From NCBI GenBank assembly GCA_025929895.1, contig JAICPI010000002.1, positions 29,745 to 93,744 of the forward strand: a stretch of 64,000 bases of DNA, read 5' to 3'. Both the position numbers and the translations under genes were made by a program. A model generated the notes under the pieces. The model was not told the DNA's origin, made no database searches, and saw only the letters and a program-made list of their open reading frames with translations. Source of the DNA: Thermoleophilia bacterium (GTDB lineage: Bacteria > Actinomycetota > Thermoleophilia > Gaiellales > Gaiellaceae). Shown here piece by piece: positions 43,549 to 52,273 of the stretch. How positions within the stretch are numbered: position 1 is the stretch's first letter; the number at the start of each line of letters is the position of its first letter.

Positions 43549-46248
43549 TCACTCTTCCTCACCCGTGCCCTTCGGCCTCAGGTACGCGACCTGCGGCTCG
43601 TGGTCGCTCGCCTGGCGCGCGTCTGCGAACTCGGCGTTGACGTGCACGACGTCGTACGCCGGTGCGCGCTTGAGGATCGCGTCGCTGACCAGGATCTGGT
43701 CGAGCACCTGCGAGTTGCCCTCGAACACGTACGAGTAGCGCTCGTTCGGGGGCAGGATCCGCATCAGCGTCGTCAGCTCGTCGCCCTCGAGGATCTCGAT
43801 CGTCTCCGAGAACTCGAAGTCGTTGATGTCGCCGAGGACGATCACGTTCGCGTCCTTGTCCTGGGCGAGCACCTGGTCGACGAACGTGTTCACGACCTGC
43901 GCCTGCCCGTGCCGGGGCCCTTCGCTGAAGTTCGTCGGCGGCTGCCAGCGGCTGAAGAGCCCCTGGTCGTCGCCCTTCGAGCTGAAGTGGTTGACGACCA
44001 CGAAGACCGTGCGGTCCTTCCAGACGAACTCGCCGACGAGGGGCTTGCGCGTCTCGTCGAAGGCTGCGCTGTCGGTCCCCAGCCGACCGGGGCTGAACGT
44101 GAGCCGCGGGTGGTTCTTCGGGCCCACGACCTCCGTGTTGTTCGTGGACGTCCCGCCGGGCCGGTCGACGAACCGCAGGTCGGCCTGATCGGTCCTGTAC
44201 AGGACGCCGACACGGATGTTGGCTCCCGGAGCACCGCCGTCGGCGTTGTTCACCGGGTCGATCTGGCGGAAGGCATACGTCGGGCCGCCAGCGGCCTCGA
44301 TCGCGTCGATCAGCTTGCCCCAGGTGGCGGTCGCCGTGACCACACCGTTGTTCGAGGCGCCGCTGTCGTCCTGGATCTCCTCGATCCCGACGATGTCTGG
44401 GGTGCGGAGGTTGTGGACGATCATCTCTGCGAGCTCGTCGAACTTCGACTGGGCATTGCCCACCGTGAGGTTCTCGACGTTGAACGTCGCGACGGTGAGG
44501 TCGCTCGGATGCGGGACGGCGGCGACCTCACGCTGGATCGTGCTCTCGACGAACACGGGCTGCGTCATCGCCTGGATCTTGTAGTTCTCGAAGCTGTAGT
44601 CGAGCGGTCCGACGACGGACGACGTGATGCGTGCGCCGACGTTCAGGTCGGGCATCGCCTTCGAGGGCCGCGGCGAGCTCTGGTCGCGGAGGATCTCGTC
44701 GTCGACGATGATCCGCTCCGGGTTCGCGTCGGTCGGCGCGAGCAGGATGCCGCCCCGCGGCGTCCGCAGACCGGTCGCGTTCGCGCCGCCGTCGGCGAGG
44801 AGCGTGATCTCGCCGAAGCTCCGCGTGCCACCGACGACGGACGCGTCGTTGACCTGGAGCAGCATCCCCTCGAGCGACTCGTAGAAGTCGATCCCGTCCT
44901 CGGCCGGGTCGAAGACGTTCCCGCCCTCTCCCGGTGAGTTCAGGTCGCCGGCCGCGTCGTCCTCGATGACGACGGTCGGCTGCGTCCTGCCTCCCTGCCC
45001 GAGGATCGTGGGGACGATCGGCGTCGCGGGCCCGGCGGGGGTCACCGTCGGCTGGGTCAGCTCCGTGATCGTCAGGTTGTCCCCGCTGCCGAACTCCGTG
45101 ACCGTGCCGTTCACGAGCACGGCCGAGCCGATGCTCAGGCTCGAGGTGTTGAGCCCGAAGACCAGGATGCCGTCGGAGGTCGAGAGGTTGCCGTCGCCCG
45201 TCGCGTCCTGCATGTAGAAGCTCGTCGGGCGGATCGCGGTCACGACACCCGGGACCTCGGCGACCCTTTGGCCGACGAGAGCCGAGCGATGCCCGGCGCC
45301 CTGGATCTGCATGATCGTCGTGGGAACGCCCACGGTCGAGAACGAGATCGTCGCGTCCGCCGCCATGGTGTTGGGCGGATCGTCCGCGTCGACGTCGGCG
45401 ACGCCGGCGTCGTCGATCGTGACCGTGCAGCGCTCGTCGCGGACGAAGTCGGTGTCGGGGTTCAGCGCGTAGCTCGAGCCACTGCCCGAGAACGCGAACG
45501 CGTGCGGGCCGCTGGTCGTGCACGACAGCGAGAACGCCGCTGCGCTGGTCGTGACCGCCTCGGAGAAGGTGACCTGGACGTTCGAGTCGAGCGCCACGTC
45601 GACGGCGTTGTGCGCCGGGGTCGACGAGGAGACCTGCGGCGCGGCGTCGCCCCCGGTGGTGTGGGAGCCGAGGCCGGCGAAGGTGTCGATTGCGAAGCCG
45701 TCCCACTGCACGGACGGATCGAAGGCATCGGCGCCGTTCGCGTCGCCTGCCTCGATCCCGGACTTGCGGCGGAGCGTGTTGTCCGCGGTGCTCGTGAGAC
45801 CTGAGCCCCACTCGGTGCCGGGGTCGAAGCCGACCTGCCCGATCACGTCGACGATCGTGCCGCCCGCCCCACCGCGCTTGAGCACGACCGCGTCGTCGCC
45901 GTTGAACCAGTTCGTCGCGGTTGTGGTCTGGTCGGCCAGAGCACGCAGCTCGGGCGAGGCGCTCAGGTTCGTGACGACGTAGGTATCCCCGTCGAGGAGG
46001 TTGCCCTGAAGGCCGATGGTCAGGTTCGGCGTCGTCGCGCCGTTGAAGTACATCTCGACGATGTACCCCTCCGGAGCGAGCGGCACCATCGCGCCCGTGC
46101 CGTTGTAGATCTCGAACGCCTTGTTGAAGCTGCTCCCCTCGACATACTCCGAGAAGAACAAGTCGGTGGGTGTGGCCGTCGCCATCGACGTGCCTCCCAC
46201 GAAGAGCGTCGTGGCGCCGATGACCAGCGCGAGCAGGCGTGACCGCAA
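43549..46248 (-). CDS. Secreted ExeM/NucH-like nuclease with lamin-tail and Ig-like domains
   Basis: 899 residues. A signal peptide (LLALVIGATTLFVGGTSMAT) leads to a lamin-tail domain (LFFSEYVEGSSFNKAFEIYN, 26-160), an Ig-like SbsA-type domain (VSSSTPAHNAVDVALDSNVQ, about 205-310) and an OB-like region (IMQIQGAGHRSALVGQRVAE). The C-terminal 320 residues are an endonuclease/exonuclease/phosphatase domain with TVATFNVENLT, IVGIEEIQDDSG (catalytic Glu), VVVNHFSSKGDDQ, VIVLGDINDFEFSE and ASDHEPQVA (catalytic His). This is the extracellular DNase layout of ExeM/NucH. The start is TTG (46246-46248) 7 bases after AGGAG. A promoter and a 14-base palindrome lie upstream, and the 5'-nucleotidase gene follows. 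Confidence 0.93.
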   Translation of the reverse strand: MRSRLLALVIGATTLFVGGTSMATATPTDLFFSEYVEGSSFNKAFEIYNGTGAMVPLAPEGYIVEMYFNGATTPNLTIGLQGNLLDGDTYVVTNLSASPELRALADQTTTATNWFNGDDAVVLKRGGAGGTIVDVIGQVGFDPGTEWGSGLTSTADNTLRRKSGIEAGDANGADAFDPSVQWDGFAIDTFAGLGSHTTGGDAAPQVSSSTPAHNAVDVALDSNVQVTFSEAVTTSAAAFSLSCTTSGPHAFAFSGSGSSYALNPDTDFVRDERCTVTIDDAGVADVDADDPPNTMAADATISFSTVGVPTTIMQIQGAGHRSALVGQRVAEVPGVVTAIRPTSFYMQDATGDGNLSTSDGILVFGLNTSSLSIGSAVLVNGTVTEFGSGDNLTITELTQPTVTPAGPATPIVPTILGQGGRTQPTVVIEDDAAGDLNSPGEGGNVFDPAEDGIDFYESLEGMLLQVNDASVVGGTRSFGEITLLADGGANATGLRTPRGGILLAPTDANPERIIVDDEILRDQSSPRPSKAMPDLNVGARITSSVVGPLDYSFENYKIQAMTQPVFVESTIQREVAAVPHPSDLTVATFNVENLTVGNAQSKFDELAEMIVHNLRTPDIVGIEEIQDDSGASNNGVVTATATWGKLIDAIEAAGGPTYAFRQIDPVNNADGGAPGANIRVGVLYRTDQADLRFVDRPGGTSTNNTEVVGPKNHPRLTFSPGRLGTDSAAFDETRKPLVGEFVWKDRTVFVVVNHFSSKGDDQGLFSRWQPPTNFSEGPRHGQAQVVNTFVDQVLAQDKDANVIVLGDINDFEFSETIEILEGDELTTLMRILPPNERYSYVFEGNSQVLDQILVSDAILKRAPAYDVVHVNAEFADARQASDHEPQVAYLRPKGTGEEE

Positions 46249-46302
46249 GATGGTGCTCCTCTCCCCTCGATTGAACGCCGGCCGTCCCTCGCGGCCACGC
46301 CG

Positions 46303-46331
46303 AGTCTAGCCCGGCCTCTCGCAAACGCCAA
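46303..46331 (-). promoter_or_regulatory. Promoter of the nuclease/5'-nucleotidase operon
   Basis: On the minus strand TTGGCG (46331-46326), a 17-base spacer and TAGACT (46308-46303). The leader would be about 50 bases and contains a strong GGGGAGAGGAG ribosome-binding stretch. Confidence 0.5.
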
Positions 46332-46338
46332 GCAGACC

Positions 46339-46352
46339 TAACCGAACGGTTA
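46339..46352. promoter_or_regulatory. 14-base inverted repeat TAACCG-AA-CGGTTA, putative operator
   Basis: A perfect 6+6 inverted repeat, TAACCGAACGGTTA, lies 7 bases upstream of the nuclease promoter's -35 box and 8 bases from the polA stop. Its AT-rich arms stand out against the GC-rich background, and the form is typical of TetR-family operators. No TetR-type gene is in the window. It is too short to be a terminator of polA. Confidence 0.5.
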
Positions 46353-46360
46353 CCTCGGTC

Positions 46361-48937
46361 CTAGGTCTTGGCCTCGTTCCAATCGGCACCCGCGCCGACG
46401 TCGACCGCGAGCGGCGGGTCGAGCTCGAACGCTCCCACCATTTCTCCTCTGAGCAGGTCTTTCACAGGCCCCACCTCGACTTCCGGCGCCTCGACGAGGA
46501 GCTCGTCGTGCACCTGGAGCACGAGCCGCGCCGATCGACCCTCCTCGCGCAGCCGGCGCTGGATCGCGACCATCGCGACCTTGATGATGTCTGCCGCGGT
46601 GCCCTGCATGACCGAGTTGACGGCGAGCCGCTCGCCGAGGCCGCGCGTCTGCCGGTTCGACGCGCGGATCTCCGGCACCGGCCGGCGGCGACCGAACAGC
46701 GTGGTCACGTAGCCGTCGCGCGCGGCCTGCTCGATCGTGCGCGCGATGAAGTCCTGCACGTACGGAAAGCGCGCGAGGTAGGCGTCGATGTAGGCCTGGG
46801 CCTCGTCGCGCGGGATCTCGAGGTTCTCCGAGAGCCCGTACGACGAGATCCCGTAGATGATCCCGAAGTTCACCATCTTCGCGACGTTGCGCTCGTCCTT
46901 CGTCAGCGTCGCGGGATCCTTGCCGAGCACCTCCGCGGCGGTCGTCGTGTGGATGTCCTCGCCGCGCGCGAACGACTCTCGCAGCTTCGGCTCGCCCGAC
47001 ACGTGCGCGAGGATGCGCAGCTCGACCTGGGAGTAGTCGGCCGAGACGAGCTCGAAGCCCGGTTCGGCGACGAAGGCCGAGCGGATCTCGCGTCCGAGCT
47101 CCGTCCGGATCGGGATCGCCTGGAGGTTCGGGTTCGACGTCGACAGCCGTCCCGTCGAAGCGACCGCCTGGTTGAAGTGGGTGTGCAGGCGGCCGTCCTC
47201 GCCCAGGAGCGACGGCAGCGGCTGGAGGTACGTGTTGAGCAGCTTCGAGTACTCGCGCCATTCCTCGATCACGGCCACGAGCTCGTGCTCGTGCCGGATC
47301 GAGCGGAGCACCTTCGTGTCGGTCGAGTAGCCGGTCTTGCCCTTGCGTCCCGGCGTCAGCCCGAGCGTCTCGAAGAGGACGCGCGCGACCTGCTGGGTCG
47401 ACCCCAGCATGAACTCCTCCCCGGCGAGCTCGTGGGCTTTCACCTCGAGCTCCTCGACGCGGTCCGCGAGCCGGGCGGTGATCTCGCCCATCCGGTACGT
47501 GTCGATCTTGACCCCCGCGTCCTCCATCGCTGCGAGCACCGCGGCGAGCGGGAGCTCGATGCGGTCGTAGAGCTCCTCGCTGCCGCGCTCGCGGAGGCGC
47601 TCGCGCAGGACCGGCGCGAGTCGGCGAGCGGCCTCGGCCCGGCGCACGAGCGCCGACGTCTCCTCCTCGGCGTCGGGCTCCGGGAGCACCTCGAGGCCGT
47701 ACTCCTGCGCGAGATCGTCGATCTCGTACGCCGGACGGCCGGGATCGATCAGGTACGCGGCGAGCATCGTGTCCTCGGCAGGGGTCATCGTCAGCCGCGG
47801 CAGCGCCTTGAAGTCGTGCGCGACGAGCCGAGCGTCGCGCAGTCGCGCCTGCGCGGCCTCGGGGTCGAACGCGCCGACGACGACGCCGTCGGCGCGCGCG
47901 AGCGCGAAGCGCCCATCCGACACGGCGAGCGCGGCGACGTCCGAGACCTCCGGGAGCTCCCCCTCGCGCCAGGGAACGCCCGTGCCCTCCGGCCGCATCG
48001 TCGGCAGCGCAGGAACCGCCTCGTCGAGCTGGTCGACGCGGCCGAGCAGCCCGCGGAACTCGAAGCGCCGGAACATCTCCTTGAGCTTCGAGCGGTCCGG
48101 CGGCTGGAGCACCAGCTCGGCGGGATCGCAGTCGATCGCGAGGTCGCGCCGCATCGTCGCGAGCTGCTTCGACACGAGCGCCTGGTCGGCGTGCTCGGTG
48201 ACGTTCTTGCGCCGCGCGGGCGTCAGCTCGCCGGCGTTCGCGATCACGTCCTCGAGCGTGCCGTACTGCGCGACCAGCTGGCCCGCCGTCTTGTCGCCGA
48301 TCCCGGGGATGCCGGGGATGTTGTCGCTCGTGTCGCCCTTGAGCCCGATGAAGTCCGGGATCTGCGACGGGTCGATCCCGTAGCGGGCCTTCACACGCTC
48401 GGGCGTGTAGACGTTCACGTCGGAGACGCCGCGCGGCGTCATCATCAGCGCGACGTTCTCGGTCACGAGCTGGAAGGCGTCGCGGTCGGTCGAGACGATC
48501 GTCGTCTTGATCGCCGCCTCGTCGGCGCGGGTCGCGAGCGTCGCGATCACGTCGTCGGCCTCCCACCCCTGGAACTCCAGGTTCCGGTAGCCGAACGCCT
48601 CGACGATCGGGCGGAAGTAGGGGAACTGCTCGGCGAGGAGGTCCGGCGTCGGCCGACGCTCCGACTTGTACGTCTCGAGCTGCTCCAGGCGCTCGACGGG
48701 GCGCGTGTCCCAGGCGACCGCGACGCCTTTCGGCCGGTAGTCGGAGAGCAGCTTGAAGAGCATGTTCGTGAAGCCGAGCAGCGCGTTCGTCGGGAAGCCC
48801 TCGGTGGTCGCGAGCTCCTCGGGGAGGGCGAAGAACGCGCGGTAGGCGAGGTTGTTGCCGTCGACGAGGAAGAGCTCGGAGTCGCGTGCGGGCCCGTCGT
48901 CGAGCTCCAGCTCGTCTCCCGTCAGCGTCTTCGGCAT
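46361..48937 (-). CDS. polA: DNA polymerase I
   Basis: 858 residues. The N-terminal 5'-nuclease domain has LFLVDGNNLAYRAFFALP, GWEADDVIATLATRA, VSTDRDAFQLV and DFIGLKGDTSDNIPGIPGIG. The central 3'-5' exonuclease-like region (about 320-470) lacks the DxE pair (only AALAVSDGRFALARADGVVV), so proofreading is probably absent, as in Taq and mycobacterial enzymes. The polymerase domain is complete: STSNPNLQAIPIRTELGREI, ELVSADYSQVELRILAHVSG, the O-helix RNVAKMVNFGIIYGISSYGL (Phe at the nucleotide-discrimination site), and LVLQVHDELLVEAPE. It fills gaps in repair and lagging-strand synthesis. ATG start at 48935-48937; TAGACT ends 8 bases upstream, giving a near-leaderless mRNA. Confidence 0.98.
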   Translation of the reverse strand: MPKTLTGDELELDDGPARDSELFLVDGNNLAYRAFFALPEELATTEGFPTNALLGFTNMLFKLLSDYRPKGVAVAWDTRPVERLEQLETYKSERRPTPDLLAEQFPYFRPIVEAFGYRNLEFQGWEADDVIATLATRADEAAIKTTIVSTDRDAFQLVTENVALMMTPRGVSDVNVYTPERVKARYGIDPSQIPDFIGLKGDTSDNIPGIPGIGDKTAGQLVAQYGTLEDVIANAGELTPARRKNVTEHADQALVSKQLATMRRDLAIDCDPAELVLQPPDRSKLKEMFRRFEFRGLLGRVDQLDEAVPALPTMRPEGTGVPWREGELPEVSDVAALAVSDGRFALARADGVVVGAFDPEAAQARLRDARLVAHDFKALPRLTMTPAEDTMLAAYLIDPGRPAYEIDDLAQEYGLEVLPEPDAEEETSALVRRAEAARRLAPVLRERLRERGSEELYDRIELPLAAVLAAMEDAGVKIDTYRMGEITARLADRVEELEVKAHELAGEEFMLGSTQQVARVLFETLGLTPGRKGKTGYSTDTKVLRSIRHEHELVAVIEEWREYSKLLNTYLQPLPSLLGEDGRLHTHFNQAVASTGRLSTSNPNLQAIPIRTELGREIRSAFVAEPGFELVSADYSQVELRILAHVSGEPKLRESFARGEDIHTTTAAEVLGKDPATLTKDERNVAKMVNFGIIYGISSYGLSENLEIPRDEAQAYIDAYLARFPYVQDFIARTIEQAARDGYVTTLFGRRRPVPEIRASNRQTRGLGERLAVNSVMQGTAADIIKVAMVAIQRRLREEGRSARLVLQVHDELLVEAPEVEVGPVKDLLRGEMVGAFELDPPLAVDVGAGADWNEAKT

Positions 48938-48975
48938 CGCCGCCGAGTCTAAGGACCGCGGTAACGTCGCCGACC

Positions 48976-50475
48976 GTGCCCCGCGTGCCCCTCCTCGCCG
49001 GTGCCGGCGTCGTCGCCGGCGAGCTCCCGGAGGGTGCGGTCGTGCTGCGGCCGCCCGCTCCGAAGGAGGTCGTCGCGGACGTGGCGGCGGCGGTCCAGGA
49101 GGCGCTTCGGTTCCCGCTCGAGGGCCCGGCGCTCGAGGAGCTCGCCCGGGGAGCGACGCGCGCGACGATCGTCGTCGAGCTGCCGAGCCTGCCCATCCCC
49201 GGCGCCCCCGCCGACCCGCGGCAGTGGGCGGTCGAGGGCGCGGCCGCGGAGCTCGAGCGCGCCGGAGTCCGGAGCGAGTCGCAGACGCTCCTCGTCGCCG
49301 GCGGTCTCGCCCGCAGGCCCGGCCCCGGCGACATCGCCCCGCTCGTGCGCCCGGAGTTCCGCCGGCGTTTCCGCGGCCGTGTGGTCGTGCACGACGTCGA
49401 GGACGAGCGCATCGTCGAGCTCGGCACGGCCGGTCACGTGCCGCTCCGCGTCAATCCGGCGCTCGTCGAGACGGATCTGGTGGTCCTCGTCAGCGCAGCC
49501 GAGACCGTCGTGCACGGCGGCCCCTCGGCGCTGACCGCGGCGGCGGGCCCCGAGGCGCTCCGGGCCGCCGGTGCGTGGTCGCTGCTCGAGACGGCCGCGT
49601 CGCAGGGCTGGCAGACCGCAGTCGCGCTCGAGCGCGCGCTCTCGGACCGGGTGCCGCTGCTCGGTGTCTCCGTCGTGCTCAACCACCCGCAGCTCCTCGC
49701 GACGTCGCTGCGGGGGTTCCCCTTCGAGCCCGACGCGGTCGCCCGCATCGCGAGCTCCCCCGTGCGCCGCGCCTTCTCGCTGCTCCCCGCGCCGATCCGC
49801 GCCGGCGTCCTCCGCTCGCTGCGCCGGGAGATCACCGCCGCGGCCGCCTACGCGGGCCCGCCGGCCGTCGCGCACGCGGAGGCGCTGCTCCGGTCGATCG
49901 CCGCGCGCGAGGCGACGCTCGCGGAGCCCGTCGACACGATGCTCGTCGGGATCCCGCCGACCACGCCGCACCTCCCCCGCGAGCTGCCGAACCCGCTCAA
50001 CGCCGCGCACCTCGGGCTCGGAGTCGCGCTCGGCCTGTGGCGCGACGCGTTCCCGGTGGTCGACGGCGGCACCGCGATCCTCGTCCACCCGTTCCGCCGG
50101 CGCTTCGCGCATCCGACGCAGCAGCCCTACCGCACGTTCTTCGCCGCGACGCGCTTCGGCCGGGATCCGCACGAGCTGCACGAGCACGAGCGCGCCGCGG
50201 CGGTCGACCCGCGCGCGCTTGCGGCGTACCGGGCGGGACGCACGTGCCACCCCCTGCTCCCGTTCGCCGACTGGGCCGCGTGCCAGCCCGCGCTCGTCCG
50301 CCTCGGCGCGGTGCTCGTCGCCGGCTGCCGCGACTCCGTGGCCGCACGCCAGCTCGGCCTCGTCCCGACGCACGGGCTCGGCGCGGCGCTCGAGCTCGCC
50401 CGCGGTCGAGCCGGAGACGACGCCCGCGTCGGCGCGCTGCTGGCGCCGCCGTACTTCCCCGTCCGCGTCGGTTGA
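48976..50475 (+). CDS. Lactate racemase (LarA/DUF2088) superfamily protein
   Basis: 499 residues, divergent from polA. The layout fits the LarA family: an N-terminal Rossmann-like domain (EGAVVLRPPAPKEVVADVAA), a region VVVHDVEDERIVELGTAGHV and PLRVNPALVETDLVVLVSAA, then ETVVHGGPSALTAAAGPEAL, and a second domain with DTMLVGIPPTTPHLPRELPN and PVVDGGTAILVHPFRRRF. LarA uses a nickel-pincer nucleotide; here the usual GTH motif reads AGG and the lysine that carries the cofactor is not obvious, so racemase activity is doubtful. No larB, larC or larE is nearby. The start is GTG at 48976; TAACGT ends 8 bases before it. Confidence 0.7.
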   Translation: MPRVPLLAGAGVVAGELPEGAVVLRPPAPKEVVADVAAAVQEALRFPLEGPALEELARGATRATIVVELPSLPIPGAPADPRQWAVEGAAAELERAGVRSESQTLLVAGGLARRPGPGDIAPLVRPEFRRRFRGRVVVHDVEDERIVELGTAGHVPLRVNPALVETDLVVLVSAAETVVHGGPSALTAAAGPEALRAAGAWSLLETAASQGWQTAVALERALSDRVPLLGVSVVLNHPQLLATSLRGFPFEPDAVARIASSPVRRAFSLLPAPIRAGVLRSLRREITAAAAYAGPPAVAHAEALLRSIAAREATLAEPVDTMLVGIPPTTPHLPRELPNPLNAAHLGLGVALGLWRDAFPVVDGGTAILVHPFRRRFAHPTQQPYRTFFAATRFGRDPHELHEHERAAAVDPRALAAYRAGRTCHPLLPFADWAACQPALVRLGAVLVAGCRDSVAARQLGLVPTHGLGAALELARGRAGDDARVGALLAPPYFPVRVG

Positions 50476-50476
50476 G

Positions 50477-52135
50477 TTACTGGAAGAAGAGGAGGAGCGC
50501 GTCCGTCGGCGCGTAGTCGTCCGTCATGGTCGGCACGTCGGCGACCTGCACCGGCGCGTCGCGGCGGTTCAGGATCGGCCCGCGCAGGTCGGGCGCCCGC
50601 GGATGCTCGCGGCGCAGCGCCTCCCAGCGGCGGACGACCAGCGCCCGCTGCTGCGCCGCGCCCTCGCGCGCGACGAGGATCAGGTTCCGGTACGAGTCGT
50701 CTCCCCTGTCGCCGGGAAGGATCGCGGGGTGCACGAGGACGGTCGGGAACGTCGTCTTGTACGTTCGGTAGATCGACCGGAACAGCCGCGAGCCGGGGCC
50801 CACGAGCGCGCCGATCGCGTTCGTGACGACAACGCCCCCGGGGCTGAGCCGCTCTCGCGTGAGCTCGAGGAACTCCCGCGTGACGAGGTGGAACGGGATC
50901 GCGTCCGCGAAGAAGGCGTCGATCACGATCGCGTCCCAGCGCTCGGCCCGGTCCGCGAGGAACCGCCGTCCGTCGCCGACGTGGATCCGGAGGCGCGGGT
51001 CGCGGGGGACCCCGAAGAAGCGGTGTCCGACCTCGACCACGCGCGGATCGAGCTCGACCACGTCGATCTCGACATCCGGGAACGCGCGCCAGAGCTGCTT
51101 CGGGGACGACCCGGCGCCGAGGCCGATGTAGAGCACCCGCCTCCCGCTCGGGTTGTACGCGAGCGCCAGGTGGAAGTAGTCCGTGTAGCGGAAGCGCGTG
51201 CGGTTCGGCTCGCGGATGTACATCGCGCTCTGGAGCGAGTTGTCGAAGCGGAGGTAGCGCGTCGTGCCGTCCTCGACGACGGAGAGCCGGTGGTAGCGGG
51301 TGTCCTCGCTGAAGACGACCTCGAGCTCCGGCTGCTCGACCGTGGCCGCGGGGTCGCGCGGGTCCGAGTAGCCGTAGCCCCGCACGCGATAGAGCGGCGA
51401 CCAGTTCGCGGCCTCCGCGGCGCTCAGCGTCTCGCCGGCGTGCGGGGCGGCCCGGAAGCCGAGCGCGGCGGCCCCGACCGCGGCCGCGAGCGCGGCGGCG
51501 CAGACGAGCAGCCGGCGAGCGCCCAGGGCGAGGATGCCGACGGCGACGCAGAGCGCGCCGGCGGCGAGGCCGAGCACCTCCTGGGTGCCGAACTCCGGCA
51601 CGAGGAAGAACGCCGTCGCGAACGTGCCGGTGATGCTCCCGAGCGTCGAGACCGCGAACAGGTTCCCCGCGGTACCGCCGACGGTCGCGGCCGTGCGCGC
51701 GCGCAGGCGAACGGCGATCGGCGTCACCGACGCGAGCACGACGCTCGCAGGCCCAAAGAGGACGACGGAGGCGAGGAGCGGGTCGAGCCGCGGGCCGGGG
51801 TCGAGCTCGACGACCCACGCGAGCACCCGGTCGTCGACGAGCGGCACCGCGAGAACCGTGAGCGCGCCGAGCGCGATCGCGGCCTCGAGCAGTCGCACGG
51901 TCGGGTACCGGTCGACGAGCAGGCCGCCGATCGAGTAGCCCGCGGACAGCCCGGCGAGGACGACACCGAGCAGGGCTCCCCAGACGAAGAGCGAGTTGCC
52001 GAAGTACGGCGCGAGCACGCGGCTCGCCGCCAGCTCGAGCGCGAGCAGCGACGCCCCGGAGAGGAAGACCGCCGCGAGGATGGGCAGCCGGCTGGTCCCG
52101 GCCACCGGAGAAGGAGGGCTCGACGAAACAGGCAC
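50477..52135 (-). CDS. Membrane-embedded spermidine-synthase-like methyltransferase-fold protein (copy 1)
   Basis: About 552 residues. Eight hydrophobic segments occupy the N-terminal half, starting ILAAVFLSGASLLALELAAS and including YFGNSLFVWGALLGVVLAGL and SAGYSIGGLLVDRYPTVRLL, as in MFS-like fused spermidine synthases. The C-terminal Rossmann domain has RVLYIGLGAGSSPKQLWRAF (nucleotide-type GxGxG), VEIDVVELDPRVVEVG, VHVGDGRRFL, WDAIVIDAFFADAIPFHLVT and FLELTRERLSPGGVVVTNAI. The DAY/DAF gate aspartate used by true spermidine synthases is present as DAF. The substrate is unknown. The start is unclear; GTG at 52133-52135 is used. A related protein is encoded at 58.9-60.5 kb. Confidence 0.82.
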   Translation of the reverse strand: MPVSSSPPSPVAGTSRLPILAAVFLSGASLLALELAASRVLAPYFGNSLFVWGALLGVVLAGLSAGYSIGGLLVDRYPTVRLLEAAIALGALTVLAVPLVDDRVLAWVVELDPGPRLDPLLASVVLFGPASVVLASVTPIAVRLRARTAATVGGTAGNLFAVSTLGSITGTFATAFFLVPEFGTQEVLGLAAGALCVAVGILALGARRLLVCAAALAAAVGAAALGFRAAPHAGETLSAAEAANWSPLYRVRGYGYSDPRDPAATVEQPELEVVFSEDTRYHRLSVVEDGTTRYLRFDNSLQSAMYIREPNRTRFRYTDYFHLALAYNPSGRRVLYIGLGAGSSPKQLWRAFPDVEIDVVELDPRVVEVGHRFFGVPRDPRLRIHVGDGRRFLADRAERWDAIVIDAFFADAIPFHLVTREFLELTRERLSPGGVVVTNAIGALVGPGSRLFRSIYRTYKTTFPTVLVHPAILPGDRGDDSYRNLILVAREGAAQQRALVVRRWEALRREHPRAPDLRGPILNRRDAPVQVADVPTMTDDYAPTDALLLFFQ

Positions 52136-52183
52136 TATGCCGCCGGGACGCGCTGGACGCCGCGATGCCGCGTCCTCAGTCGC

Positions 52184-52206
52184 CCCCGTACCTCCAGGTA
52201 CGAGGG
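52184..52206. terminator. Possible hairpin terminator after the liv operon
   Basis: CGTACCT, a 2-base loop CC, and AGGTACG (52187-52202), with a flanking C-run/G-run that extends the stem past one bulge. It lies 70 bases beyond the livF stop on the liv-operon strand and before the copy-1 spermidine-synthase-like gene start. There is no U-run, as usual at this GC content. Confidence 0.4.
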
Positions 52207-52273
52207 CTCCCTGCGTCCTTGCCTCACGACGCCCATCGCGCCCCGACAACGAGGCCCGTTCCGCCGAACCCTC

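Noticed and set aside
46300..46360. PHO box for the nuclease operon
   Set aside because: Looked for direct GTTCACC-type repeats as in Streptomyces; none is present, only the TAACCG-AA-CGGTTA palindrome.
46508..48952. 814-codon plus-strand frame opposite polA
   Set aside because: Antisense shadow; no domain, no start signal, and polA is certain.
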